Shown here in pieces: positions 36,106 to 49,046 of a stretch of DNA of 64,000 nucleotides (its first letter is position 1; every line of letters starts with the position of its first letter). The position numbers were made by a program, and so were the translations under genes. The notes beneath the pieces are model-generated. The model did not search any database. It had not been told where the DNA came from and saw only the letters and a program-made list of their open reading frames with translations. The stretch is from Pelecanus crispus (lineage: Eukaryota; Chordata; Aves; Pelecaniformes; Pelecanidae), in contig NC_134644.1 of assembly GCF_030463565.1 (NCBI RefSeq), forward strand, positions 155,746,191 to 155,810,190. Direction: 5' to 3'.

Positions 36106-36593
36106 AGATGAAGAACAAGGGTCTGCAGCTGTGAGCTACAGATCTCAGCAGAGTAGCTGAGATTTGGCCTTCGACTGGGAGATACAGCAAGGACACATTC
36201 CACTTGTGCAACACTTGTGCATCAACATGTGCACCACTAATGGCATGTACACTCCGGCACGTACACTCCGATCTTACAAACAGGGAGAGTTTTGCCGGTA
36301 CTGCTTTTCCACAGACAGCATGTTCATATGGGATGCTGAACAGCCCAGAAACGGCGGCAATTGCTAAGAAATTCTGCATCATGTCCTTGCACCCTCACAG
36401 CTGGCTTAAACAGTGTCTGTCTAGATTTCTTAGAGTAGGCAGGGAGGAAGGATAACATTAACTACAGAGAGAACCTAGGGAAATGAATCTAATTGAACCA
36501 CTTGAAAAGGGCACCACAGTTTACCTCGCAGGCCACTAGTATCTGTTAATTTCATTTAGCAAATCTTGATTAGACAAGACTTGAAATGACGGA
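36106..36593. other. Intergenic DNA with short direct repeats
   Basis: Contains CACTTGTGCA twice at about 36201-36220 and GTACACTCCG twice at about 36247-36270. No gene was recognised. Confidence 0.6.
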
Positions 36594-36690
36594 CTCACAG
36601 GATGATTGAGGTTGGAAGAGACCTCTGGAGGTCATCTGGTCCAAACTCCCTGCTCAGCTTCAGTTTGTTGCACTTCATCCCATGTTCTGG
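36594..36690 (-). mobile_element. CR1 LINE, 3' UTR fragment
   Basis: AGGTTGGAAGAGACCTCTGG followed by a TCATCTGGTCCAA block is the minus-strand form of a CR1 3' end. The tail is degraded, and the boundary on the right is uncertain. Confidence 0.75.
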
Positions 36691-39600
36691 ATGCTAGCAG
36701 AACCATGGTGATGAACACGCAGATGCTGCTGAAGAGAGCTAGGCCTAGTTTGGAGACATCTATCAACAAGACGGATTCCTGATGGGAGAATGTCACCTAT
36801 TTTATTTAAATGAGAGTCCCTACCTTCCCCTCAGTGTCCTACACTGGGGTGAAGTTCCCTTGGAGCAGAGGGGAGCTGTGCTCTCCTCTTTTGGCCTTCT
36901 GAGGCACATAGCCTGTGCTGCTGCACAGGGGCCCTAATCTAGACTGGAGCTGGATCTGGCCTTGTCTTTTGTAACATAATCCCTGCAATATAACCATAAG
37001 ATGCTATAGCACAAAGCCAAGATAAGTCACAAACTTGGCTTTTCAGGTATAAACACAAATACATTTTTACATCACCAGGTATAAATATTTCAGTAAGACC
37101 TTACAGTGTTTCAATAGTGAAATAATTTTGAATTTCATTTTTGTTAATCTATATTTTCCAGTGCAGGCCAAAGATAACGCTTGTATATCAAATTTTCCTC
37201 TGGCATGAGATTCCCTCTAACTCCATTTACGGATAATCACCCATTTATTACAAATCCCTACTTCAAGTTCTACAATTCTCTTTAAAATCTCATATTATTT
37301 TCCCATTTTCTGTAAAGTCTTGGCTCCAGAACTCCTGTGATGTTAGACAATAATCTAATTTTTTATTGTAATACAAAGTAAAATAAAAGTCTTGGCTCTC
37401 ATGTTAAGAAAGTGATGATCCTTTGTTCACAATTCAAACCCAAAAAAGAGAGAATTAAAGGAAACTATTTAGTATTCAAAGACATGCTTCTGAAAAGATC
37501 TCATGGGATTTGAATGCCTTACGTTAGTAGTTTGGCCCATGTCTGGCCTCACTGGAGACAGGGTTGGGGGATGAGGTGTGGGGCAGGTGTGTGTCAGCTT
37601 CTTCAGCTGCTCCCCTGTCACTAAACCAGGTGGCAGTCAATGCATTGCCTCAGAGAGGAGAAAGAGAGAGCTTGCTCTGGGCCTTCTGCTTTGAAAATTT
37701 TCAAGGACCTTTTAAGATTTTACAAAATACTGTAATACATAGAGTTGCAGTGGTGCCTTTTCCCTTAGTTTGCCTGGCACTCCTCAGCAGCCTGCTGGCG
37801 CCTGCTGTGGTGTTTGCATTGGTGCCTCATGGTGGAGGAATTGGTGGAGTGGTGCCCTGTTCCACGGTGGTGCCTTGCGGTGGAGGAACTGGTGGAGTGG
37901 TGCCCTGCTGAAGGGACCCTCATGGTGGAGGGCAGGCTGGAGTGGTGCTCTGCTCTGTGGTGATGGCACAAAGGAGAAGTCACAATCACAGTCAGATTTA
38001 CAAACACATGCTGATGTAACATCCTCTGCTTCATGCTTTATGAATGTTTGACCGGAAATGAAACTGAGATTTTCTTAGTTCAGTCCAATAAAAAATAGAC
38101 AGGCACATCCTCCATTCCCATGCAGGGATATCACACTTTTGATTTGGAAATACATTTTTTGGTATGAAAACCTTCCCTGGGGCCAGGAGGGCTCTGTGGA
38201 GGGAGAGCTCTCATCTCTGACAGACTGGTTTTGTCTTCAAGATTATGGTCCAAGTCACCTGCCCTGAGAAGGCAGGGAGTCTGCGGTTGAAGCCCACTTT
38301 GTGATTATTGGAAATGGAAAAAAAATTTCATTACAGAGAGGAACTGGCAGTTAAACAGGCAGTTGCTTTTCTGATAGTTGGCTTAGGCTTCATAATCATG
38401 ACCTGTAGTTAGTTGTCCATTGCATGTCCCAGTGACTTGTAAACTGTTTGTGCTTCAGAAATTTGGCCTCAGTCTGGGAATAAGGGGCTTGAAAAATATG
38501 TATCAGCTTCCATTACAAATGTGAAGGGCAGAAACACTCAAAAGTATTTCATAGATATCAAACAGGGAGCATGCATTTTGGGGACTTTTCCAGAGGTTAT
38601 TAGCTGACACTTCTACGTGTGAACTGTTATGGCTGTAGCTACCGGTGCTTCAGAATGGCCAGACTGTTCCTGCCCCTCATTCGTGAAGTGTCTGATTATT
38701 TCCAGCCATTTGGTAAATATTTCAGTAAGAAGCTGTTGCTTTTAAGATATAGTAAAATCCGTTTTTCCTTTGTCATTACAACTTTCATAGATAGCACTGT
38801 ATGTGAAAGGAGAAGAAATTTCAGTTTTGTTGTCTTATTAGTTATGTGATGATGAGCAGTTTTTGAAGAAATAATTATGCATACTTCAGCTTATTTCTAC
38901 TGGGATTGTTGAACTGCCGTGCTAGCTGAACAGAACAAAAAGGAATCAGCACAAATGTATTGGGAAATGTAATAGTTCAAATCCAGGATTAGAACATTGC
39001 AAGACTGAAATGGTTAATCAGAGAGGAAAAAGAATATTTAGCAAATCATATTTAATTATTCTGTGCAAGTTTGCATGTCACTCACTTTTCCATTCCATTG
39101 TCTATGAATAAAAGCTGATTAAATATGAAGATGAGATGTTTTTAAGAGTTTTGACGTGACAGTGCCACCTGCTGTTACCTCATGCGGTTTGTATAGATTT
39201 TTCTGAGTAATTTAGAGGCTTGCTCCCACTTTCAAAAGATAGATACAAAAGAAAGCTTAGGAGCTGTGGTGCTGAGCTGGTAGCCTCAGGCTGGTATTTG
39301 TTGCTATGCTAACATTATTCTTTCTTATGTTTAGTTAATTTGGAAAAATGGAGTAACTTCATAGGGAGGGACTGACACACACCATTGCTCTGAGAGATGA
39401 TTGATGAATGTTCATATCTCTTCGTGGCCTGTTGAAGGTGGAGTCCACTGGCAGACTGTATGGAAGCTATACCATTTCCTTCTCATTTGATTCAGGACCT
39501 CAACTGGTGCATGTGCTCTTCGAGTGCCCATAGTATTTGGCATGTGTGCGAAGTCTGCAGAAGCATGACTGTGGCTGATAGTGGAGTTAAGGAACCTTCA

Positions 39601-40089
39601 TACCTTGGCTTGCTTAATATAGTACCATTAGGCAGTTTTGGACAGACCAAGAGCAGATCTGTTGGTATTCAGGGTGACTCTACAGGTTAAAACTTCAGCA
39701 AGTGTAGATCTTAAGCATCTCTATGAATCAACACTCTTTGAATGGGAATTTTAAGAAGCTAGAGTTTGGATTAAAGAACCTACAGGAACAGTTGAGCATC
39801 TCATTCTCCACCCTTCATTGTCCTTTTCAACCTTCTCTAATTTTGCTCTACCCAATATGAAGTGAAGAGTGGGGAGGGACCAAAACAGCACAAGCTATTA
39901 ATGTTGTGGATGCACCTTGGATTTATAACGATCTGTTCTATTTTATTTTATATTTCTATTTTTACACTTTTTAGCATTCTGTGTGGTTTCTGCCCTCTGT
40001 TGAGCTCAGGTTTTCATAAGTGCTGCTAAAAAAACAGGCTCTTCCTTGAGTAGTGGTAGATAATTCAGAATCCTACAATGAAAATGTAA
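36691..40089. other. Intergenic DNA
   Basis: Non-coding apart from a small minisatellite at 37821-37960. The GC-richer segment 37560-37980 has open frames on both strands that come from the repeat. Nothing else was recognised. Confidence 0.6.
37821..37960. repeat. Minisatellite, about three 48 bp units
   Basis: Units begin near 37821, 37869 and 37914 and share GGTGGAGGAA-TGGTGGAGTGGTGCCCTG with point differences; the third is more diverged. The repeated units make open frames on both strands. Confidence 0.8.
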
Positions 40090-40720
40090 AGGTCAGACTG
40101 TTTTTCTCTATGTGCATTAGTTTATTTTATCTAGACTGATTTCCATGCGTTACTGCTTACTATCATGAGGTCCTTCTGTTATTTCCCCAACTCCACCCAC
40201 TGGACTGTTACTGTTAGAGCCCTGAATAACTTAGTGGCATAAGAAAACTGTATCATTTAACTATTTGTTCCATTTTCCAGATCATTCTTGAGCATGTTGA
40301 ATAGTACAAACCTTCACACAGATATCTGGGGGATCCTGTTGTTATCCTCCTTCCACTGAGAAAAAAATAGCTTATTCTTAGTTTTGTCTTACTTTTGTTT
40401 TATAGCTTTAAAGCAGATCTTTATTCATGTAAGGACTTTCCCTCTTACTTCATGATAGCTTATGGTCTGTAACTGGCTTTGGTGAACAACACTGTTGAAT
40501 GCTTTCTGGGGATCCTAGCAGATTATACCAAATAGATTTTTCTCCAACTGATTTGTGAGGTATGGCTTCTTTTTACAAAGCTATGTTGATTCTTCCTCAA
40601 ATATTTTTATCTATGTATCAACTCTTTAATTCTACTGTTTATTATACTTTCTAAGAATTTGCCTGGTATAATTTCAGATTTATTGCTCTGGAGTTCCTAG
40701 AGCCCTTTTTAAAAATTGTC
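40090..40720 (-). mobile_element. Ancient CR1/L3-like LINE, internal relic
   Basis: In minus-strand sense the blocks correspond, in order, to a reverse transcriptase region of old amniote CR1: CCAGATCATTCTTGAGCATG, CTGGGGGATCCTGTTGTTA, CCTCCTTCCACTGAGAA, AAGGACTTTCCCTCTTACTTC, CTTTACAAAGCTATGTTGA and CTTTTTAAAAATTGTCATCA (plus-strand spelling). Many indels and substitutions show great age. It is recognised by recall of turtle/bird CR1 consensus wording. Confidence 0.75.
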
Positions 40721-43267
40721 ATCATGTTTACTACTATCTACGCTTGATACTGAGATGGTTTTAAGTGCATGGTTACACATGGCAGTGAATTGATTTCCTT
40801 TAGAACTTGTGGGGAGTGGTATTGCTTCTCTTTGGCTGTCTTCTCAGCCTAGCAGATCCATTTACAGTGTCTAAAAATGTATTTTCAGAATTGTCTGTGA
40901 AGTGATGTCTCATATATTTGAGTGATCCCACATATTCTGTCTCTTAGTTTTGCAACTTTTTAGACCTATCTCAGCATGTCACAGCATGGCATCTGATGCT
41001 GTCTTGGTCAGGCAGTGATACTATAGTGATATTATTACCTGTAATAGATATTCGGTGTTATGAGCTGATATGGCTGACTCATTTATCTGCTTTGACTCTA
41101 AGTATTCTTTTATAAACTACTGCTCTGTTACTAGTACAACAGCATCTGCCTGTCCCATATACTTTATGTCCTGGAATGGCAACATCTCTGAAAAATAATA
41201 TGTGCCAATAATGAGATTTTTGGAATCAGTGGGTTTTAGTGATGAGTATTTCTGAAAATGCAGTTAAGCACTTATCTGCATTTTCAGACATCTATCTAGA
41301 TGCATTTCAAATTACGAATGCAAGAAAGCCATTTGCCTTCTTTACCAAATAAAATTTTGGTAGTCATAACCAAGTTTACTGTTATTAAAACCATAGTTAT
41401 GGGCAATAACATATTTTCTCAATCCACAACCAGTCAAATAGCTCTACTGTTACTTAAGGGATTAATGATACACATTGAGGAAACTTCAGAGTGCCTCAGT
41501 GTTCAGTTTCCCTGAGATTTTTTCCTTAATTGTGGACATCTCCAAGCACAAATTAGCTAATTTCTCTCCTTTTCACTGCCTGTCTTTACAAACTAAAGCA
41601 AGTGTTGTCCTATCTTCTTATGTCTATATTGCTCTGTTCCTAGGACCCTGTAGACAAAATTTTTTCTTCCCAGTTATTTATTTATCAGTATGTAAGGTCT
41701 TCAGAATTCCTCATTCTTATTACTGGCATACCTATGTCACTGATGGTGTTAAAAAGTCTCATATTAATGGAGTTTATGCATACCTACCTTAGCCTTAGTC
41801 CTCACAGGTTTTGTACCACTGAAGTTTCATTAACAGTATTTTAATTCTCCTTAGCAACTATAGAGGGCTTTGGGTAAAATTCTCACACAAGAGTACACAG
41901 AGTACCTGAGTTACTTTTTAAAGTAACTCCACTTATACACATTCTGTTTACAGAATATAGCAATAGTTTCTATAAAATCATAACATGTGATAGGGTCTTA
42001 TTAGACTTACTGGTTTCCTTCTAGGTTTCCACAACATTGGGTGCTAAGGACACTTTTGAAAATGGAACTTAATTATCCAGTCATTTATTGCCTTTGCTCA
42101 TTTCTACTTGTGCCTTGTCTCCAGTTTAACAGGTTGACCCTTAATCATTTCCCTGTGTGGACATAAATTGTAGTGAGAGCACCGAATCATGAGAAAACCA
42201 AAGTATGTGTCTAGACAACCTCTAGCTAATTACTTAGGGGGGGAGTGGGGCAACATTTTTGTTTTTCTTTAATCATGTAGTTTGTTGTTGATTTTTGCCA
42301 AACTTGCTTGGGAGAGAGATAAGGTGATGAATAAATCACTGTTTGGCATGTTAAGATGAGTAGATTTTTCTGATACTGTCCAAAGAAGATTAAAGTGATA
42401 CCAAACAACAGTTCTCCTCAACCTAGTAAGTAATTTGTAGATTAGTGTACTTCAGTCTTCCACCCCATAGAAGAGAAATGTTTTATGGTTACATACATTA
42501 AGAGGAACAGGGCATGTGATAACAAGGTAGGGTGCCTGCGTGCTGAACACTGAATTAGCTCTTGTTTGGCACACAAGGAGGTTTGGAAGAAAAGAATAGA
42601 TGTATAGTTGTGTAGCAATTTCTCCCTCTGAAAGGGGCAGATTCAAGGTTAGAAGCTCCCATTACCTTCAGTAAATTTTGGATCATACCTAGTGGAGCTG
42701 ATCATTTCCGACAAACCTGAAACATTCTTCATCATCCCACAGCTTCCTCTGCAGAGATGAAGGGAGGATTTGGGATTTCAGTAAAAAAAAAGAGAATTAA
42801 ACAGACTTTATATATTTAGAACAGAGACAACTACTGCCATTTGAAAAGTCTGTTCCACAAACTGTCTACAGCCTGTTCGTGAATTGGTGCATGGATACAA
42901 TAGCCACAACATTTATTACTTAGGCTTAGATGTGTGAACAAGCACTAGCCTGGTAGCTTAAGTGAGGTGAACACTCACAGGAAATAAATGGCCATTTTGT
43001 GACATATACCTGTGGTACAGCAAATAAAGAAGAGGAAATAGAGACACCAGACAAATGCAGCATAAGAGAGACAGTGCAGAGCAGAGAGAAATTTCTGTAG
43101 AACAGTGGGTGGCACTGTGCACATGTGTTAAAAAAATTCAGCCTTCTGCCTAATATGTGCAGTGTTAGAAAAGGAAAATGAAGGTGACACTATATATAGT
43201 TCAACATTTTATCCATAAAGAACAGGACTTACACACATTTAATACTAGGTCTTAATCTTAGGTAAAT

Positions 43268-43291
43268 AATGATGATGGTGATGATGATGAT
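43268..43291. repeat. (ATG)n imperfect microsatellite
   Basis: Eight trinucleotide units of ATG type with one GTG variant. Confidence 0.8.
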
Positions 43292-44782
43292 TATACTTTA
43301 CAGCTCCATTCAACCTGCTTTTGGGGGATACCAAAGCACCCTGCAAATATTAATGAAATCAGCATAATGTATTTCAGTAAGATATGTAAACACAATTTCT
43401 TTCCTGAAAGGAAGAGATATGAAATTGGTTTTATTCAGGTCCCTCGAGGGCTTCGGAGAGTGCTCTAGCATCACGCTCAGCCACTGTAACTCCTTTTAGT
43501 GCTGGCCAGGGCACTGGACCACACAGCTACAGAGGGGTCGGCCAGCTGCCAGAGGGCAGCTGAGAGGGTGAAAACAGGGTTATAGCACATAGTAACAAGC
43601 CTTGCCTTCTCTCTGCTATCCCCCAGCGCTCTCTGTGTTGCTGCAGGAAGCATTGCGATTGCCTCTGCTCTTCTTAGACAGGAGCCTTATGTTTGGATAT
43701 CAAAGTAACAAAACACCCTGTGTAATTTTGCAGTGCAGACCAAGGTACAACATTATGAATATCTGTTTCAATAAATAATCTTCCTACAAAACAGAACCTG
43801 TATTCTATTATGCAGTATAACATGCAGAGATGTATATGGAGAAATGTTCTGTGGGAGATCTTCAAACAGTAGAAGAAAAAGCTGTATTTGCATAGATCTC
43901 TTCCTGATTCATATGCATGTATTATTTCTCGTGTAGAATGAATAGAAATTTCAGTTCCCATGCGAACATATTGAAAATTCTGGCGATATTCCTTTGTATG
44001 GGCACAATGAGGCTGACCTTTGTCACAACTGGTGAGAAATCCAGAATTAAAGTACATTCAGTTATAAAAAGTGGTTTTTATTCTTTCTTTGCTAAAAATA
44101 CATATGCATTACAAAAAGATTAATAATTCTAACTAATCTTAGTCAAATAATGAGAGTGAGCAACCTAAAAACCACATCTGTTAGTTCAACTGTGCCAGAT
44201 ATTTAATGCATGACATGCACAACACATTAAAAAAAAAAAAGACAATTAACAATTCAAATGAGTTTCCAGACTACTACACAATGATCTGATGGAAGTACGT
44301 ATTCAGATCATGCATCATTTTCTGCAGCTCTCTTCAGCAAAACTACATACCATCGAGAATGTGAAACATGGCCAGAGCTAATATGATAAAGATGAACAAA
44401 TTAAATCTTTCAGTAATTTAAGGAACTGATTCTTCACAGCCAAGCACTGTTCCAAGCAATTTTCCCATTGGTGTAACCACATCAATGAGGTTGAGATTGG
44501 TGACCTAATAAAATGAAACTTAAGCAGGGTGTAATTTTCTCTTGTGTACAGGTGGAAATCTTGATATACATCAGTGTAACATATTTGTAATAAGCATTTG
44601 TAGTGGTATAACTACTGACAGTGGTGGACTGCCTGTGTTCTAACAGACACCAGAAACCTTGAGTCACAAGCAAGGAAATTGCAGAGACCCTCATTAGTGG
44701 AGCCAGAGGAGATGTTAAAAGAAGCCAAGTTTAGTGGACTTTAAGACTCAGGGGAGTTCTCCTGTCCCGTGCAGATACACAG

Positions 44783-44806
44783 CACACACACACACACACA
44801 CACACA
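44783..44806. repeat. (CA)12 microsatellite
   Basis: Twelve CA units in tandem. Confidence 0.95.
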
Positions 44807-46242
44807 TGCACATGTCTGGCTGCAGAGACCAGCACAGAAAGCAGTGCCGTTCCTGGCACCCACACAAACCAACAGCACTCACACCGACATCATCACGACT
44901 GGCAGCAAGTTCTCTTCCTTCTCTCCAGCTCACCACGGCAGGGGTTCTCCAGTGGGCACCCCCTCCCTGCCTCATCCTACACTCTCTTCATCCACCGGCG
45001 CATGCACATCCACGGGTTCCTCAAACCCCAGAGCAGTCTGTCTTGATCAGATCTGCCCAGAGCCCCTGCCCAGGCCCTGGGCCCCATTTGTCCAGCCTCC
45101 AGCCCTGACCCTGGCTTTGTCTGACCTGGCTGGTCCAGGTTGAAGTTTGGTAGCCAGTCATCCCTCAGCTGCTCATCACAGAGCAGAGAGAAAAGTGCAC
45201 TGCAACAGCCTGATTACATGTGAGCCATCACTTCTATCCCACCTCCTCTCCAGTTTCCCACACTTCCTCCTCTTCCTCCAGTGAGCCTACAGGCACGACT
45301 TCTCAGTGTCCCTATAGTGCGATGGGTGTGACTTCCAGCTGAATAAGGTAATTGGCGCATTTGGGATGATTACAGTGTTGGAATAGGTGGTCGCTTTGAC
45401 AAAACAGGATGAACAGTGCTATAGAATAGCATGGACCGTATTTTCACCATCCCCTACAGAAAAAATCATACTGCTGCTTTTGGCATTTTCGATGAATGTG
45501 TGTTAATTAAAAATGGACATGTACTGTCATGATGGCACAGAGCATTGTGCTAAAATGGGAGAGGAAAGGGGTTGATGCTTGGGGAATTCTGAAGGGGACT
45601 CTCAAATTAATTTAGCTGGGTTTTTTTCTACCCATTTCTTTCTATCCATTGGCTGTAAAGAAAATGTGAATGTCTCCATAAAATGACCCAGTCTACTTAA
45701 ATCGCATTTCTGTTACATCCATTGAGAATATAGGGAACTGATACTATACGTCAAATGCCTCCATCCATTTGGGATTCAGTATGCTTAATTTTCTCCTGAG
45801 GATTGAAAAGACATGACGATATGGCTTAGTATTCTTTGCATGATAGTCTACAAACTAATGAAATTATCCAGGTTCAGGTGGCTGGACTACCTAGCTCATC
45901 TTTTGTCCCCCTGAAAAGTAGTAACTAACTAACTAAATCAGGACTGGACAATAATTAATGGTAAGCTCAAGTCAGCTTCCAGCTGACCTGTGTCTTTTGA
46001 GTACTCCTCCAATAAGAACTGACTAAATTACTTTCTTCTGAATAAATTTCCTAACCAGATAATTATTACATGGAAGGGAAATGTCACCAACATGTCAAAT
46101 GAAATTAGCAGTAGTCCTGACACATCTGAACTTTTGTGCATTCCAGAAATGTAAATGAAGCTTCTGTGCTTTTTGCCCCAAGCCTGGACTGTGATGAATG
46201 TGCTTATCTTACCAAAGAAGGTCTCTCTATGAATGCTGGGTG

Positions 46243-46802
46243 GTGTGTCTACTCTGCTCTGGTGAGACCTCACCTGGAGCACTGCGTCCAGCTCTGGGGC
46301 CCTCAGCACAGGAAAGAAATGGACCTGTTGGAGCGGGTCCAGAGGAAGGCCACAAAAATGATCCGAGGGCTGGAGCACCTCTCCTGTGAAGAAAGGCTGA
46401 GAGAGTTTGGGTTGTTCAGCCTGGAGAAGAGAAGGCTCTGGGGACACCTTATTGTGGCCTTTCAGTACTTAAAGGGGGCCTACAGGAAGGAGGGGGAGAA
46501 TCTTTTTAACAAGGCCTGTTGTGACAGGACAAGGAGTAATGGTTTTAAACTAAAGAAGAATAGATTTAGACTAGATACAAGGAAGAATTTTTTTACAATG
46601 AGGGTAGTGAAGCAGTGGAACAGGTTGCCCAGAGAGGTAGTGGAGGCCCCATCCCTGGCAACATTCAAGGTGAGGTTGGACGGGGCTCTGAGCACCCTGA
46701 TCTGGTTAAAGCTGTCCCTGCTCACTGCAGGGTGTTGGGCTAGATGATCTCTAAAGGTCCCTTCTAACCCAAATCATTCTATAATTCTATGATTCTATGA
46801 TT
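46243..46802 (+). mobile_element. CR1 LINE, 3' fragment with open coding end
   Basis: Starts inside the ORF2 C-terminal domain (SALVRPHLEHCVQLWGPQ), stays open through [16 protein letters not shown] to a stop at 46747, then the 3' UTR and a clean ATTCTATGATTCTATGA tail. The frame opens upstream into unique sequence at 46136, which is chance. Coding and 3' UTR wording differ from the 33-36 kb copy, so it belongs to another subfamily. Confidence 0.93.
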
Positions 46803-48451
46803 TCCAAGCTAATGAGAAGGGGGTTTAGTAAGGTAGGTATGTAAAAACCAAATTGTCCTGGGAAGTAGGCAGACCAGGCTGCTGCTTCAAATAATAAGTA
46901 GATTTTGGATATATAAATCTAATCTTAAACAGGATGTAGGTTGATGAGATCTCATTTTTTATTAACTTCTCCTTAGGAAATTCAATTGTTGTTCTTTCAC
47001 CAGTGATATTGACATTGATTCTCTTTTGCTGGCTGTGGTTTGTGACATATATTCCAAGATTACTCTTTCATGAAGTTTTTTGCCAAGTTTCAGTTAAAAC
47101 TGAATTTCATTACTACCAAATAATTCATTATCCATGTCTCTGATGTGTCTGGGTTAGAAAATAACAAGTACCACATTCTAGGAAATCTGCATTAAGAGGA
47201 AAGAAAAGGATTATTTTTCTTTGACTCCACTGCTTCTCTTGTATTCTAAAAGCTTTTTAAAAATTGTCAGGAAGTTCTCTAAGATCGTTGGTTGAAGGTT
47301 GTTATAAAAACACACAAATACATCGTATTTACAGAATGTAGTCACCTCTTCTGCTTTCTCCCAGCTTCACAGAAAACTACTTTGTGATTGATTAAATATT
47401 TCATCTTCAGTTTAGCGTTTAATCTGTCTCAGCTGTCAGCAGTTTTGAGTACAGTTGAAAGAAATTTTCTCACTTAATTTAACAAGTTTCTATGTAACAA
47501 CTGAAATCACCTGAAAAGGAAAATTCTTTAGCCTGATTGAATGTGAGGATACAGTTAATCAGGAAGCACTATGCATATGGTGCCTCTTAAGGGGCAAGGA
47601 AGAGCACAGTTAGGTAAATATTTTTTACAACAGATTTTAGCAAGGGACAATAACAATGAAACCTGAGAGACCCATATAGACTCCTTAAGCATCCAACTGA
47701 GATACATTCCTCCAATTTAAAATCTAGGAAGAAATTCTCATCTGTCTTAAAAGTAGCCTTCATTTCAGTTCGCCTCAGAGATACCTTGTAAATATTCTAA
47801 ATATGTTTTCATATGAAAGAGTACAAATAACTCAGAGTCTCTGGGAGGGGTTCTGCTCATGCAATTGCAGCTGTTGGAGGTACCTAGTCTTAGCTGTTCC
47901 TGTTGACTGCCCTGGTAGTCAGTGGAGATTGATGGTAACCACCTACCTTGAACAATCATCTTAAACCAAGATAATCTTCCAGAAGCATTTATCTCCCTCT
48001 GTTGCCTTTAGAGGGAGTCTAAAGGACAGTCATAAATTAGGTCTCGTACTTTCCACAGCTAAGTGAGATGGGAAGGCTTAAGTGGGAAATGTTGATTTAG
48101 TTTAAAGCTTTTGAAAATAATAGTCTTCAAATGTGCAGCGTCAGACAGCTTTAGCACTATGTATAATACATCTTTAATCTATTCTGTAGATTAGTTACAC
48201 TCCAGATTTCATCATCTGGAGGCTTATTGACCCAGAAAACATGTGACTTCCTGATGCACGGTTCCAAATTGTTATACCAGCAAGTAGCATGCCTTCGTAC
48301 AGCTCTACGTACTTTGCCTTAGAATACATTAGTCTTATTTTGATCTTGCAGTTCAAGGAAGCTTAGACTTGCAATCACTGTAAGTGTTTTGTATCATATA
48401 CATTCATGAAAAATGAGACTTCGATATGAGCCGGAATCATAGTTTCCATCC
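46803..48451. other. Intergenic DNA
   Basis: AT-rich, nothing recognised. Confidence 0.6.
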
Positions 48452-49046
48452 TGTCATGGTTTAACCCCAGCCAACAACTAAGCACCACACAGCTGCTCAC
48501 TCACTCCCCCCCGATGGGATGGGGGAGAGAATCAGAAGAGTAAAAGGGAGAAAACTCATGGGTTGAGATAAAGACAGTTTAATAGGTAAAGCAAAAGCTG
48601 CACACACAAGCAAAGCAAAACAAGGAATTAATTCACTACTTCCAATCGGCAGGCAGGTGTTCAGCCATCTCCAGGAAAGCAGGGCACCATCACGCATAAT
48701 GGTTACTTTGGAAGACAAACGCTGTAACACCAAATGATCCCCCCGCTTCCTTCTTCTTCCCCCTGCTTTATAGGCTGAGCATGACATCATATGGTGTGGA
48801 ATATCCCTTTGGTCAGTTGGGGTCAGCTGTCCCAGCTGTGTCCCCTCCCAACTTCTCATGCACCCCCAACTTGCTTGCTGGTGGAGTGGTGTGAGAAGCA
48901 GAAAAGGCCTTGACTCTGTGTAAGCACTGCTCAGCAATAACGAAAACAACCCTGTGTTATCAACACTGTTTCCAGCACAAATCCAAGACATAGCCCCATT
49001 CTAGCTACTATGAAGAAAACTAATTCTACCCCAGCCAAAACCCACA
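48452..49046 (-). mobile_element. Apparently solo LTR of an endogenous retrovirus, minus orientation
   Basis: On the minus strand it runs TGTGGGTTTTGGCTGGGG ... GGTTAAACCATGACA, with TTAGTTTTCTTCATAGTAGC near its start, a TATAAAG-type box near 48770 and TATTAAACTGTC (polyadenylation signal) near 48577. It is the same family as the copies at 25187 and 62320. The flanks CATCC (left) and CATAC (right) could be a decayed 5 bp target duplication. No internal retroviral sequence adjoins it. Confidence 0.88.

Larger units (their letters stand above)
40721..46242. other. Intergenic AT-rich DNA
   Basis: No coding exon was recognised. Contains a GATGAT-type microsatellite at 43268-43291 and a (CA)12 at 44783-44806, the latter followed by a 300 bp C-rich segment (44810-45130) whose open frames show no domain. 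Confidence 0.6.

Noticed and set aside
36201..36270. Short direct repeats CACTTGTGCA and GTACACTCCG
   Set aside because: Two copies each of ten bases with no further structure; chance or minor slippage is enough to explain them.
37564..38051. Possible small gene with frames of 115 and 93 residues
   Set aside because: The open frames come from a 48 bp minisatellite with a period divisible by three; no start context, splice pattern or domain is visible.
44734..45143. Two overlapping 124-residue plus-strand frames
   Set aside because: They run through a (CA) repeat and a C-rich stretch, overlap in different frames and show no domain.
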